A stretch of 64,000 nucleotides of DNA from Pirellulimonas nuda (GCF_007750855.1 NZ_CP036291.1:5988905-6052904), one strand, 5' to 3'; shown: positions 1 through 9,932, counted from the stretch's first letter. Numbers and translations are program-made. Notes: generated by a model from the sequence alone, not told the origin.

Positions 1-809
1 GCCGCTAGCACCTGCTGTTCTTTGGCCGTCGGCGCCGCGGTCAGCAGCGTCGGCCCCTCTTCGGTGATCGCGATGGTGTGCTCGAAGTGGGCGCTGGGGC
101 TCCCGTCGTTGGTGACCTGCGTCCACTGGTCGCGGAGCAGCTTCACCCGCTTGGTCCCCATGTTCACCATCGGCTCGACCGCGATCACCAGCCCCGGCGA
201 GATCCGGAAGTCCCCCGTCCCCCGCAGCCCCCGGCTGAGGAAGTTGGGCACCTGCGGCTCTTCGTGCATCTCTTTGCCGATGCCGTGCCCCACGAAGCAC
301 TCCACTGTGTGGAACCGGTTCTGGCGGACGTAACGGGCCAATTCTACCGCCACCTGGCTCCAGCGGCTCTTCTCGGCCAGCAGTTCCACCGCCAGGTCGA
401 GCGTGGCCTCGGTCACGTCCAGCAACTTCTGCACCTTCGGGTCGATCCGGCCGACCGCGTACGTCCAGGCCGAGTCGCCGCACCACCCGTGCAGGCGGCA
501 GCCCGTGTCGACGCTGACGATGTCGCCCTCCTTGAGCGCCCGGTTCTTGGGGATCCCGTGCACTACCTCTTCGTTCACGCTCATGCAGGTCACCGCCGGG
601 AACGCCGGCTTCCCCTCGTCCTGGTGGGGGTACCGGTAGAACAGCGGGGTCGCCCCCAGTTCGCGGAAGTGGTCCGCCACGGCGGCGTCGATCTCTTCGG
701 TCGTCACCCCGGGCGCCACCATCGCGCGGACGATCTGGTGGGCCCGCCAGACGGCCAGCCCCGCCTGCCTCATCAGGGCAATTTCTCGTTGGCTCTTGAG
801 TTGAATCAC
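1..809 (-). CDS. map: Methionine aminopeptidase type I (3' end outside window)
   Basis: Removes the initiator methionine from nascent proteins in the cytoplasm with a two-metal centre. The 269 visible codons hold the whole pita-bread fold: metal ligands D101, D112, H175, E212 and E243, with H84 in VVHGIP as the substrate-side histidine. The GTG start at 809 overlaps the adk stop as GTGA, which argues for translational coupling and fixes the start; the next Met is only at codon 13. The frame is still open at base 1, so the stop and a few codons lie outside the window; the family is normally about 250-270 residues, so little is missing. secY-adk-map is the usual tail of the spc operon. Identification is firm; only the end is unknown. 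Confidence 0.95.
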   Translation of the reverse strand, partial: MIQLKSQREIALMRQAGLAVWRAHQIVRAMVAPGVTTEEIDAAVADHFRELGATPLFYRYPHQDEGKPAFPAVTCMSVNEEVVHGIPKNRALKEGDIVSVDTGCRLHGWCGDSAWTYAVGRIDPKVQKLLDVTEATLDLAVELLAEKSRWSQVAVELARYVRQNRFHTVECFVGHGIGKEMHEEPQVPNFLSRGLRGTGDFRISPGLVIAVEPMVNMGTKRVKLLRDQWTQVTNDGSPSAHFEHTIAITEEGPTLLTAAPTAKEQQVLA

Positions 810-1387
810 GGCTTCGGGTCGCTGTCGGCAGGCTTCACGGTCGATAGGGCCCCGGTCAAACGGGCGTAAACCTCTTGCTGAGTCCCCACCGCGTCGATCC
901 GGTGCAGCAGCCCGCGTGACTGGTAGTACTCGGCCAGCGGGTCGGTCAACGCGGCGTACACCCGCAGCCGCTGACGGATCGTCTCTTCCGAGTCGTCCGA
1001 TCGGCCCCGCTTGCTGAGGCGCTGGAACAACTCGTCCTCGGGGATGACAAACTCCAGCGCGGCGTCCAACGGCGCCTGGCGCGACTCGAGCAGCAGGTCG
1101 AGCTGGCGGGCCTGCTCGATCGTGCGCGGGAAACCGTCGAACAGGTAGCCCCGTCGGCAGTCGGCGCGTTCTAGCCGCTCGGCGACCAGCCGCACCACCA
1201 CATCGTCCGGCACCAGCTCGCCACGGTCCAGGAACTCGGCGGCGGCCTGCCCCAGCGGTTCGCCGGCGGCCCGCGATTCGCGGAGCACCTCGCCGGTCGA
1301 CAAGCGGCGGACCCCCAACGACTCGGCGAGCTTCAGAGACTGGGTCCCCTTGCCTGCGCCGGGGGGGCCGATAAACACAATCCGCAT
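806..1387 (-). CDS. adk: Adenylate kinase
   Basis: Interconverts ATP plus AMP with two ADP in the cytoplasm. At 193 residues it is the short form. The P-loop GPPGAGKGT is at residues 7-15, the AMP-binding FDGFPRT at 83-89 and the RGRSDD stretch at 127-132; the lid is short and has no zinc-finger cysteines. It follows secY after 95 bases and overlaps map by four bases (GTGA), as in the usual spc operon tail, so it is probably co-transcribed with the ribosomal genes. Confidence 0.95.
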   Translation of the reverse strand: MRIVFIGPPGAGKGTQSLKLAESLGVRRLSTGEVLRESRAAGEPLGQAAAEFLDRGELVPDDVVVRLVAERLERADCRRGYLFDGFPRTIEQARQLDLLLESRQAPLDAALEFVIPEDELFQRLSKRGRSDDSEETIRQRLRVYAALTDPLAEYYQSRGLLHRIDAVGTQQEVYARLTGALSTVKPADSDPKP

Positions 1388-1482
1388 GACGCTCCTCGGC
1401 AGACCGACCCGCCCGCGTCCCGCTGGGCTCCGGCATAAAGGTGGCGGCCGCCGTAGCAGCGGGCCGCCGCTGGGGTCGGGGC

Positions 1483-2832
<1,350 letters not shown>

Positions 2833-2920
2833 CGGTAGTTTCTCGAACCTCGCTCGTGTCCCGTTAGAATCCGTGTTCCGTCACCGATCGGACGGGCCGC
2901 CCCGCTTGGCGGAGCCGCGC

Positions 2921-3439
2921 CTACTTCGCGGCCGCAAGCTTGGCCTTCTTCTCCGCCTTGGCGGCCTTCTGCTTCACCGCTACCGGCGTCTTGCCCGGGA
3001 TGATCACGACCTTGCCGCCGGCGGCCTCGATCTTCTCGACCGCCGCCTTGCTGAAGCGGTGGGCGGAGACCGTCAACTTCTTGGTGACGTCTCCCTCGCT
3101 GAGCACCTTGAACACGTCGAACCGGCCCTTGGCCAGGTTCTTCTTCTTCATGGCGTCTAGGGTGACCTCGTCGCCGTCGTTGAACGCGGCGTCGATCTGG
3201 CCCAGGTTTACCACCGACACCGTCAGGGCGAACTTGTTGTTGAACCCACGCTTGGGCACCTTCATGTGCAGCGGCATCTGGCCGCCGGCGAAGTTGGGCC
3301 GCTGCGAGTGCCCGGCACGCGAGCCGGCGCCCTTGTGGCCGCGGCCACAGGTCTTGCCGTGCCCAGAGCCGATGCCGCGCCCCAAGCGCTTGCGCTTGCG
3401 GTTCTTCTGGATGTCGCGGTGGACTTCGTCAAGAATCAT
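2921..3439 (-). CDS. rplO: 50S ribosomal protein L15
   Basis: Large-subunit protein of 172 residues. The Gly-rich N-terminal part ([20 protein letters not shown]) and the tail KKAKLAAAK are typical. The ATG at 3439 overlaps the rpsE stop as ATGA; a longer open frame runs upstream through rpsE but has no ribosomal similarity. The direct rpsE-rplO junction leaves no room for rpmD (L30), which lies between them in most bacteria. Confidence 0.96.
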   Translation of the reverse strand: MILDEVHRDIQKNRKRKRLGRGIGSGHGKTCGRGHKGAGSRAGHSQRPNFAGGQMPLHMKVPKRGFNNKFALTVSVVNLGQIDAAFNDGDEVTLDAMKKKNLAKGRFDVFKVLSEGDVTKKLTVSAHRFSKAAVEKIEAAGGKVVIIPGKTPVAVKQKAAKAEKKAKLAAAK

Positions 3440-3933
3440 GACAGGGTTACTCCGCGGAGGCGTTCGATCTCGCTCTTGGGCCGCAGCGACTTGAGCGCCT
3501 CGATGGTGGCTTTCACCAACGGCACTGGGTTGCTGGAGCCAAAGCTCTTCGTGAGGATATTGTGGATTCCGGCGGCCTCGCACACGGCCCGCACCGCCAT
3601 GCCGGCGATCACGCCGGTGCCTTCCGAGGCGGGCACCAGGATTACCTGGGCGGCGCCGTAGCGGCCCTTGACCACGTGGGGGATCGTGCCGCCGGCTTCG
3701 AGGGGAACCGACACCAGGCTCCGCATCGCTTCCTTGCGGGCCTTCTCCACGCTCGGCGGAACCTCGTTGGCCTTGCCGTAGCCCCAGCCAACTTTCCCCT
3801 TGTTGTCGCCGACGACCACCAGTGCAGCAAAGCTGAACCGACGACCCCCCTTCACGACCGCGGAGCACCGCTTGATCTTGACGACCGACTCGGCCAGTTC
3901 GCCTTGTTGCTTCTCGTGACGGGGTCCGGCCAT
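3436..3933 (-). CDS. rpsE: 30S ribosomal protein S5
   Basis: Small-subunit protein of 165 residues, involved in decoding fidelity. The double-stranded-RNA-binding-like N-terminal domain ([17 protein letters not shown]) and the C-terminal domain with GGTIPH and SEGTGVIAG are complete. Its stop overlaps the rplO start (ATGA). A 102-base spacer separates it from rplR upstream. Confidence 0.97.
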   Translation of the reverse strand: MAGPRHEKQQGELAESVVKIKRCSAVVKGGRRFSFAALVVVGDNKGKVGWGYGKANEVPPSVEKARKEAMRSLVSVPLEAGGTIPHVVKGRYGAAQVILVPASEGTGVIAGMAVRAVCEAAGIHNILTKSFGSSNPVPLVKATIEALKSLRPKSEIERLRGVTLS

Positions 3934-4035
3934 GGTGGCGCTCTGCGGTTGCGGGGAGTGGTTCGAGCGGACGGGGCCGCTTCTGGGGGATGCCCGGCCA
4001 AGCGGCCGGTACGACTAAGCTAATTCGATCTGGGC

Positions 4036-4404
4036 CTAAAAATCTAGGCCGGCCTCACGGGCCGCCGCGGCGAGCGCGGCCACCCGGCCGTGGAACTTGA
4101 ACGGGCCGCGGTCGAACCGCACCTTGGTGACTCCGGCCGCCTTGGCCTTCTCGGCCAGGGCCTTGCCGATCGCTTCGGCGGCCGTCTTGTTGCCGCCGTA
4201 GGCGATCCCGCCCACCAGGTCCTTGTCCAGCGTCGAGGCCGACACCAGCGTGGTCCGCGTGTCGTCGTTGACGATCTGCGCGCTGATGTTCTTGTGGCTG
4301 CGGTGCACCGTGAGCCGGGGGCGAACGGAGTCGCCATGCAGACGCTTACGGACGCGAAACTTACGCCGCAGTCGCTGCCGGTTGAGGGCGGTCTGCTGTG
4401 ACAT
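4036..4404 (-). CDS. rplR: 50S ribosomal protein L18
   Basis: 5S-rRNA-binding protein of 122 residues. The basic N-terminus ([16 protein letters not shown]), the [18 protein letters not shown] strand region and the C-terminal [12 protein letters not shown] are all family hallmarks. It sits between rplF and rpsE as in other spc operons, but with about 100-base spacers on both sides rather than the usual few bases. Confidence 0.96.
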   Translation of the reverse strand: MSQQTALNRQRLRRKFRVRKRLHGDSVRPRLTVHRSHKNISAQIVNDDTRTTLVSASTLDKDLVGGIAYGGNKTAAEAIGKALAEKAKAAGVTKVRFDRGPFKFHGRVAALAAAAREAGLDF

Positions 4405-4510
4405 GGTAATTCGGATGCAGGTGAGGAAAGGTTTCGAGCCGATGCGGGCGTGGGGGACGCCGACCGATGACGATTAGGGACGGGGCCCGCCACTGCTGGG
4501 CGGCCTTGCG

Positions 4511-5053
4511 TTACTTGGCGGCCTTGCCCGCCTTGCGGCGGACTTGCTCGCCCTCGTAGCGGATGCCCTTGCCCTTGTAGGGCTCCGGCTTGCGGACGGC
4601 CCGCACTTCCGCGGCGAACTGCCCCACCCGCTGCTTGTCCATGCCCTGAACCACGATGTGCGTCTGGTCGGGGCAGGTGACGTTCACGCCGGCGGGGATC
4701 TTCTTCTGGATCTCGTTGGCGAACCCAACGCGGAGCTGCAGCACGTCGCCCTGGATGGCGCCGAGGTAGCCGACCCCTTGGATCTCGAGCTTCTTGACGT
4801 AGCCCTCCGAGACGCCCACCACCATGTTCTGCACCAAGGCGCGGGTCAGCCCGTGGAAGGCGCGGTGCTCGCGCTCCTCGCCGGTCCGCGACACGACCAC
4901 CTCTTTGGCGTCCGCGTCCACCTCGATCGACACCTCGGGACGGTGGGTGTAGGTCAGCTTGCCGAGCTTCCCCTCAGCGACCACCTCGCCGCCGGCGACC
5001 GACACCTTCACGCCATCGGGGATGGCTACGGGTTTTTTGCCTAATCTGCTCAT
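4511..5053 (-). CDS. rplF: 50S ribosomal protein L6
   Basis: Protein of 180 residues located near the sarcin-ricin loop. It starts MSRLGKKPVAIPDGVKV, has the two tandem L6 folds and ends with the signature PEPYKGKGIRYEGEQVRRKAGK. Length matches the family, and order rpsH-rplF-rplR is standard. Confidence 0.97.
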   Translation of the reverse strand: MSRLGKKPVAIPDGVKVSVAGGEVVAEGKLGKLTYTHRPEVSIEVDADAKEVVVSRTGEEREHRAFHGLTRALVQNMVVGVSEGYVKKLEIQGVGYLGAIQGDVLQLRVGFANEIQKKIPAGVNVTCPDQTHIVVQGMDKQRVGQFAAEVRAVRKPEPYKGKGIRYEGEQVRRKAGKAAK

Positions 5054-5148
5054 GTCGAAGCGGTGGGCTTTGGCGGACGGCGTCCGGATCTAGGAAGTGA
5101 AAAAATCTGTGCTGGCGGCGTGCGGCACGAGCCGCGCCGAAAATCGTA

Positions 5149-5550
5149 CTACCACAACTCGCAAAGCACCTCGCCACCCAGGTTGCGGGTGCGGGCCTCG
5201 CGGTCGCTGATCACGCCGCGGCTGGTGCTGATGATCGAGATGCCCAGGCCGTTGAGGACCGGCCGCAGCCGCTTGGCGGGGGCGTAAACCCGACGCCCGG
5301 GCTTGCTGACCCGCTTGATGTGGCGGATCACGCGCTCGCCGTTCGGCCCGTACTTCAGGTCGATCAGCAAGTGGGGCGCGGGCGCCTCTTCGTCGGCCTC
5401 TTCTCGCCAGTCCCAGATGTAGCCCTCGCGCTTAAGCACTTCGGCCACGCCTCGCTTCACCTTGGACACCGGCATAGTCACACTCGGCCGCTCAACGCTA
5501 ACCGCGTTGCGGATGCGGGTGAGCATGTCGGCGATCGGGTCGGTCATCAT
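5149..5550 (-). CDS. rpsH: 30S ribosomal protein S8
   Basis: Central-domain 16S rRNA binder, 133 residues from MMTDPIADMLTRIRN. A TTG 21 bases upstream is in frame, but the ATG at 5550 has an AGGAG eleven bases ahead and begins where the family begins; the second ATG at 5547 is also possible. The C-terminal block STSRGVISDREAR is the S8 signature. An acidic insertion (EEADEEAPAP) lies between the two halves, near residues 55-64. Confidence 0.95.
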   Translation of the reverse strand: MMTDPIADMLTRIRNAVSVERPSVTMPVSKVKRGVAEVLKREGYIWDWREEADEEAPAPHLLIDLKYGPNGERVIRHIKRVSKPGRRVYAPAKRLRPVLNGLGISIISTSRGVISDREARTRNLGGEVLCELW

Positions 5551-5673
5551 CGCGTGTTCGACTCCTGACAACCAATGTGTAGGGTTGCGGTCGTTGGTTT
5601 TATTGCGCTGTCGGACGTTCGGAGCGCTGTAGGACGAACTGACTCTGCGGGCGGCGCGGCCAAGGGGGCCTTG

Positions 5674-5859
5674 CTACCAGCTCGCTTTGCGGACGCCGGG
5701 GATCATCCCCCGGTCGGCCAACTCGCGGAAATGGATCCGGCACAAGCCGAACTTACGGTACACGGCGCGCGGCCGGCCGCACACCTTGCAGCGGTTCTCT
5801 CGCCGCGAGGAGTACTTCGGCTTTGCTTCGGCTTTCGCGATCTTGCTCTTACTGGCCAC
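5674..5859 (-). CDS. rpsN: 30S ribosomal protein S14, short zinc-type with altered ligand
   Basis: Small-subunit protein of 61 residues, the length of the zinc-binding (type Z) S14. C24 and C27 (CKVC) and C40 are present, but the fourth ligand position is His43 (CRIHF) where the family usually has Cys (CRICF/CRICL). The codon reads CAT on the coding strand, so this is not a reading ambiguity. His can bind zinc, so a CCCH site is plausible. Remaining hallmarks ([22 protein letters not shown]) are intact. Confidence 0.95.
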   Translation of the reverse strand: MASKSKIAKAEAKPKYSSRRENRCKVCGRPRAVYRKFGLCRIHFRELADRGMIPGVRKASW

Positions 5860-6044
5860 GGTCGTGGGTTCCTGGATCGAACTGAAGGCTTCGATTCTTG
5901 GTCGTCAAACAACTTGGTCGGTAAACTTTCCGGCCGCTGAACTGTTCCTGCACTTTGCTTCCTGTCCGCGGCTTCCTGCCCGACGATTCTTTCTGTCGCC
6001 CACTCGATCTGCCGGTCCTTCGGTAGATCGGGCCTGTGCGTCCG

Positions 6045-6602
6045 CTACGCCGCGATGTCGTCGCGTTGGAACGGGAAGCCGAGCATTTCCATCAGCATCT
6101 TCGACTCGCTGTCCGACCCGCCCTTGAAGCAGATCGCGATGTTCATCCCTTGGACCCGCGTGTATTTGTCCGGGTTCAGCTCGGGGAACACCAACTGCTC
6201 GGTCAGCCCCAGGCTGTAGTTGCCGTGGCCGTCGAACGCGTTGGCCTTGCAGCCGCGGAAGTCGCGGACACGCGGCAGCGCGATCGAGATCAGCCGGTCG
6301 AGGAACTCGTACATCCGCGCGCCGCGGAGCGTGACCTTGCAGCCGATCGCTTGCCCTTCCCGCAGCCGGAAGGCGGCGACCGACTTACGGGCCCGGCAGA
6401 CCATCGGCTTCTGGCCGGTGATCTCTGCGAGCGCGCTGGTGGCGTCTTCGATGTGCTTCTTGTCGCTGATCGCGCTGCCGACGCCCATGCTCACAACGAT
6501 CTTGTTGAGCCGCGGGAGCGACAACCGATTCGTCCGGCCGACCTTCTCCGCAAACTGCGGCAGGAGCTCTTCGTTGTATTGCTTTTGGAGTCGAGGCGTC
6601 AT
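6045..6602 (-). CDS. rplE: 50S ribosomal protein L5
   Basis: 5S-rRNA-binding protein of the central protuberance, 185 residues from MTPRLQKQYNEELLP. An open frame continues upstream but carries no L5 sequence, so the ATG at 6602 is chosen. Conserved blocks include KIVVSMGVGSA, GQKPMVCRARKSVAAFRLR and the C-terminal GMNIAI segment followed by the Glu/Lys-rich helix. It lies between rplX and rpsN as expected; the spacer to rpsN is 185 bases, the longest in the spc half. Confidence 0.96.
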   Translation of the reverse strand: MTPRLQKQYNEELLPQFAEKVGRTNRLSLPRLNKIVVSMGVGSAISDKKHIEDATSALAEITGQKPMVCRARKSVAAFRLREGQAIGCKVTLRGARMYEFLDRLISIALPRVRDFRGCKANAFDGHGNYSLGLTEQLVFPELNPDKYTRVQGMNIAICFKGGSDSESKMLMEMLGFPFQRDDIAA

Positions 6603-6715
6603 GGCTTCGAGGATTGGGCCTGGTTCGTCTGTCCCGGCGGGCGGCGCCGGGCGCGGGACGAAGTGCGACGATGGGTTGACTAACGCTGTACTAACGGGGG
6701 CCTGTTTTGGGCCGT

Positions 6716-7066
6716 TTACTTCTTCGCCGCGTGGCCCTGGTGGGCCGGCGCGATCTGGCCGACGGAGGTCCCGCACTTCTTGCAGAACCGCTCCTTCGAG
6801 CCGTCCTCCAAGAACCGGGCCCCCAACCGAACGCCCTTGCCGCACGACTCGCAGAAGTAACGCAGGTTCGAAAGCTGAACCGGCATCTCCTTGCTGAGCC
6901 GCCCACCCTGGGGGTTCTTCTGGCTGCGACGCACGTGCTTGTAGACGCGGTTCACCCCTTCGACCAACGCCTTGTCGGCGAGCCGATCGATCTTGGTGAC
7001 CCGGCTCCGCACGCCCTTATCGGCGCCGGTGGCGACTACAACGCTGTCTCCGGTCTTGATCAACAT
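6716..7066 (-). CDS. rplX: 50S ribosomal protein L24
   Basis: Assembly-initiating protein of 116 residues with the N-terminal KOW motif (MLIKTGDSVVVATGADKG). Two CxxC pairs (C72/C75 and C95/C98) flank the conserved FLEDG, so a zinc ribbon is likely. A short tail, GQIAPAHQGHAAKK, follows. Position between rplN and rplE is canonical. Confidence 0.96.
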   Translation of the reverse strand: MLIKTGDSVVVATGADKGVRSRVTKIDRLADKALVEGVNRVYKHVRRSQKNPQGGRLSKEMPVQLSNLRYFCESCGKGVRLGARFLEDGSKERFCKKCGTSVGQIAPAHQGHAAKK

Positions 7067-7161
7067 GGCGGCTTCGAGGTGCGGCGAGGGTTCGCGGGTT
7101 TATCGGTTGAGCTGCACGCCCCGGGTCACCGACCCCTCGGGCGTCTAACACACGGGTTACT

Positions 7162-7530
7162 CTAAACGACTTCGTTGGCGAGGCTCACGATCTTCATGAA
7201 CCGGCGGTCACGCAGCTCACGGGCCACCGCCCCGAAGATCCGCGTTCCACGCGGGTTGTTGTCTTTGTCGATCAGCACCACGGCGTTCGAATCGAACCGC
7301 ACGTAGCTGCCGTCGGTCCGTCGGTTCGGGCTGCGGGTGCGGACGATCACGGCCCGCACCACGGCCTTCTTCTTCACCTCGGAGCCCGGGATCACGCTCT
7401 TCACGCTGCAGATGATCACGTCACCTACGCCGGCAAACCGGCGTCGGCTCCCCCCCAGCACCTTGATGCACATCACCTCTTTGGCGCCGGTGTTGTCGGC
7501 GACGTTCAGCCTGGACTGCATCTGAATCAT
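7162..7530 (-). CDS. rplN: 50S ribosomal protein L14
   Basis: Protein of 122 residues at the subunit interface. It opens [19 protein letters not shown] and contains [18 protein letters not shown] and the C-terminal [15 protein letters not shown]. Length and sequence are typical. It marks the boundary between the S10 and spc parts of the cluster. Confidence 0.97.
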   Translation of the reverse strand: MIQMQSRLNVADNTGAKEVMCIKVLGGSRRRFAGVGDVIICSVKSVIPGSEVKKKAVVRAVIVRTRSPNRRTDGSYVRFDSNAVVLIDKDNNPRGTRIFGAVARELRDRRFMKIVSLANEVV

Positions 7531-7648
7531 GGCGTCTTACTCGAACTCTTATTTACTCGATCTCTTAGCCGGGCCGAGGCGGCCGCGGTCTGTCGACCCG
7601 TTGATTGTGGTGTCTGTCTGCTACTACGCGCGGACCCGGGCGTGGGGA

Positions 7649-7978
7649 CTAACCCTCGCCGGCCGCTGCCTCTGCCTCTTTCTTCGACTCCAACGCCAGC
7701 TTGTGCGCCGCCTTGAGCGCCGCCAGGTCCACCAACTGGCTCTCGGCCACCACGCGGACCAGCTCCCAACGCTTGGTGCGCGACTTCGGCGGGCACTCGA
7801 TGATCTCGACCGTGTCGCCCAGCTTCGAGGTGTTCTGCTCGTCGTGCACGTAGCAGATCGTCCGCCCGTGGATGTACTTCCCGTACTTCGGGTGCTTGAC
7901 CAGTCGCGCGATCTCAACCCGCCGGGTCTTCTCGCACTTGTCGGCCTTGACGACGCCAGTCAGTATTTTCTTGGGCAT
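7649..7978 (-). CDS. rpsQ: 30S ribosomal protein S17 with C-terminal extension
   Basis: 16S-rRNA-binding OB-fold protein. From MPKKILTGVVKADKCEKT it is 109 residues, about 25 longer than usual; the extra Ala/Glu/Lys-rich tail (from about residue 80, ending KKEAEAAAGEG) is probably a solvent-exposed helix. The ATG at 7978 is chosen because the family starts there; an upstream in-frame extension has no similarity. Confidence 0.95.
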   Translation of the reverse strand: MPKKILTGVVKADKCEKTRRVEIARLVKHPKYGKYIHGRTICYVHDEQNTSKLGDTVEIIECPPKSRTKRWELVRVVAESQLVDLAALKAAHKLALESKKEAEAAAGEG

Positions 7979-8053
7979 AGTAGACGGTTTGGTTGAGCGA
8001 ACGCAGGTGGCCAACGCAGCTTCTTCGTGGCCAACACTCTTAGGAGCGCCGTG

Positions 8054-8272
8054 TTAGGTGGAGGTTTCCGACGGTTCGACGTCGCGGGCCCGCTGGGTCT
8101 GCAGCGTCTTGACCCGCGCGATCAGACGACGGTTGCGACGCAGCTCGCTGGGGGCGTCCAGACGCTCCGTCTGCGACTGAATCCGCAAACGAAAGAGTTG
8201 GTCGGCAGCCTCTTTGCCGGTGAGCTCGAGCTGCTCGTCGCTCATCTCCCGTAGTTCTGCAATCTTCGCCAT
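8054..8272 (-). CDS. rpmC: 50S ribosomal protein L29
   Basis: Small helical protein of 72 residues near the peptide exit tunnel. MAKIAELREMSDEQLEL and FRLRIQSQT are the family signatures, and a short acidic/Thr tail follows. Placed between rplP and rpsQ as usual. Confidence 0.94.
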   Translation of the reverse strand: MAKIAELREMSDEQLELTGKEAADQLFRLRIQSQTERLDAPSELRRNRRLIARVKTLQTQRARDVEPSETST

Positions 8273-8386
8273 CGTTCTCGTCCGGATCACCCTGCCCCCC
8301 CGGCCATGAACCTTTGCCTCGCGAAGCAACGCCTCACAAAGCAGAACTTCTTGACGCCGGGCTCGGACACGGGGGGAGTTAAATAG

Positions 8387-8806
8387 TTACTTCGAGTCGT
8401 CACGCTTGACCAACCGCACCCGCACCGGCATCTTGTGAGCCAAGCGGGCGAAGCAAATCTTCGCCGCGGCCTCGGTGATCCCGGCAACCTCGTACAGCAC
8501 GGTTCCGGGCCTCACGACGGCCGCCCAGAAGTCGGGCTCGCCCTTGCCCTTACCCATGCGGGTTTCGAGCGGGATCGAGGTCACCGACTTGTGCGGAAAT
8601 ATACGGATATAAAGCCGGCCCTCGCCACGCACATACTGCTGCGCTGCGATACGCCCCGCTTCAATTGTCTGGGAGCTGATCCAGCCCCCTTCCATGGCCT
8701 GCAGGCCGAAATCGCCAAAGACAACGCGGTTCCCACGGGTCGCGTTACCTCTTATACGTCCTCTTTGGCTTTTTCGGTGCTTGACCCTCTTGGGCATCAG
8801 CGCCAT
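8387..8806 (-). CDS. rplP: 50S ribosomal protein L16 (start inside rpsC)
   Basis: A-site-proximal 23S binder of 139 residues. The N-terminus [16 protein letters not shown] and the blocks [13 protein letters not shown] and [20 protein letters not shown] are typical. The ATG at 8806 is preceded by GAGGA with an 8-base spacer, both lying within the 3' part of rpsC, so the two genes overlap by 62 bases in different frames; an alternative ATG at 8797 would still overlap by 53. The overlap encodes the basic tail of S3 and the basic head of L16 at once. Confidence 0.95.
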   Translation of the reverse strand: MALMPKRVKHRKSQRGRIRGNATRGNRVVFGDFGLQAMEGGWISSQTIEAGRIAAQQYVRGEGRLYIRIFPHKSVTSIPLETRMGKGKGEPDFWAAVVRPGTVLYEVAGITEAAAKICFARLAHKMPVRVRLVKRDDSK

Positions 8807-9440
8807 CAGTTTGGTCCTCGAACTCGCCTTGATTGATCCACACTTGGATGCCGACGTGGCCCTGGGCCGTCATCGCTTCCACAAAACCATAATCGATCTT
8901 CGCTCGCAGCGTGCTCAACGGCATCGAGCCCGCGATCTGCTTCTCACGCCGGGCCATCTCCGACCCGCCCAAACGTCCGGCCAACTGGATCTTGATCCCC
9001 TTGGCGCCCGCCTCCATGGTCTGCTCCAGCGCCCGCTTCATCGTCCGCCGGAACGCGGTCCGCTTGCCCAGCTGCTCGGCGATGTCTTCGGCAACCAGGT
9101 GGGCCTGCAGCTCGGGACGCTTGATTTCTTCGATCTTGATGTTGATCCGCCGGCCCACTAGCTGCTGCAGCTCGTCCTGCAGCTGCTCTACCTGCTGGCC
9201 CTTGCGGCCGATCAGCACGCCCGGCCGAGCGGCGTGCATTACCACCCGCACCTCGTCGCGCGTCCGCTCGATCTCGACCTTCGGGATGCCCGCGAACTTG
9301 TACTTCTTGGAGACGTACTTGCGGATCTTCAGGTCTTCCATCAACAGGTCCGCAAATTCGCGCTTCGGCGCGTACCAGCGGCTGTTCCAGTCGAGCATGA
9401 TGCCCGTGCGGAAGCCGATTGGGTTGACTTTCTGTCCCAT
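8745..9440 (-). CDS. rpsC: 30S ribosomal protein S3
   Basis: Protein of 231 residues at the mRNA entry tunnel. It starts MGQKVNPIGFRTG at 9440; the open frame extends upstream without similarity. The KH-domain GxxG appears as GRKGQ near residue 80, and the C-terminal domain (GRLGGSEMARRE) is complete. After VGIQVWINQGEF there is an extra tail ending KKPKRTYKR, encoded by the region shared with rplP. Confidence 0.96.
   Translation of the reverse strand: MGQKVNPIGFRTGIMLDWNSRWYAPKREFADLLMEDLKIRKYVSKKYKFAGIPKVEIERTRDEVRVVMHAARPGVLIGRKGQQVEQLQDELQQLVGRRINIKIEEIKRPELQAHLVAEDIAEQLGKRTAFRRTMKRALEQTMEAGAKGIKIQLAGRLGGSEMARREKQIAGSMPLSTLRAKIDYGFVEAMTAQGHVGIQVWINQGEFEDQTDGADAQEGQAPKKPKRTYKR
8807..8819 (-). 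promoter_or_regulatory. Ribosome binding site for rplP inside rpsC
   Basis: GAGGA on the minus strand (8819-8815) lies 8 bases before the rplP ATG and within the rpsC coding sequence, where it encodes Glu-Asp. It is the main evidence that L16 starts inside rpsC. Confidence 0.7.
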
Positions 9441-9504
9441 GGAGGGGCTGAGTGGGTTGTGGGCTTGTGACTTGGAGAGCGTGAACGACCGTGGCGCCGG
9501 CGTG

Positions 9505-9831
9505 CTATTCGATCGCCACGGAGATGTGTGAAAACCGCTTCTTGATGATGTGGGCCATGCCACGCGCCCGGGGACGCATCCGCTTGAACATCGGCCCGCC
9601 GTCGATCCGCGCGTCCACCACCCGCATGCCGCCCAGGTTGGGGGCGCGCTGGTCTTCGGCGTTGCCGACCGCGCTGGCCAACACCTTCTCCAGCATCCGG
9701 GCGCCCCGGTGCGGCTGGAACTTCAGGATCGACAGCGCCTCGTCCACGTCCTTGCCGCGGATCAGGTCGGCCAGGGGCCGTACCTTCTGCGCGCTGATGC
9801 GGGCGTGTCGGTGAATCGCTCGGTAAGCCAT
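9505..9831 (-). CDS. rplV: 50S ribosomal protein L22
   Basis: Exit-tunnel protein of 108 residues. HRHARISAQKVRPLADLIRG at the start and the tunnel-hairpin region (GPMFKRMRPRARGMA) near residue 85 identify it. No clear Shine-Dalgarno precedes the ATG; an imperfect inverted repeat occupies the 101-base spacer to rpsS. Confidence 0.95.
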   Translation of the reverse strand: MAYRAIHRHARISAQKVRPLADLIRGKDVDEALSILKFQPHRGARMLEKVLASAVGNAEDQRAPNLGGMRVVDARIDGGPMFKRMRPRARGMAHIIKKRFSHISVAIE

Positions 9832-9844
9832 GGTACGGAAGGTA

Positions 9845-9929
9845 TTAGGCGTTAGGTATTAGTCGTTAGGAAGGCAGCGGCTGAGTGCGGTACAGGCTTT
9901 GTCGCTAACGACTAAAGCCTAATGCCTAA
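9845..9929. repeat. Imperfect inverted repeat in the rpsS-rplV spacer
   Basis: Arms at 9845-9869 and 9905-9929 match at 22 of 25 positions as reverse complements (built from TTAGGC-type and TTAGTCGTTAG units) and are separated by 35 bases. It is the only such structure between the ribosomal genes. In the transcript it could fold into a hairpin between rpsS and rplV; function is unknown. Confidence 0.7.
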
Positions 9930-9932
9930 CAG

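Noticed and set aside
3440..3460. Hidden rpmD between rpsE and rplO
   Set aside because: The genes overlap by four bases, so there is no room.
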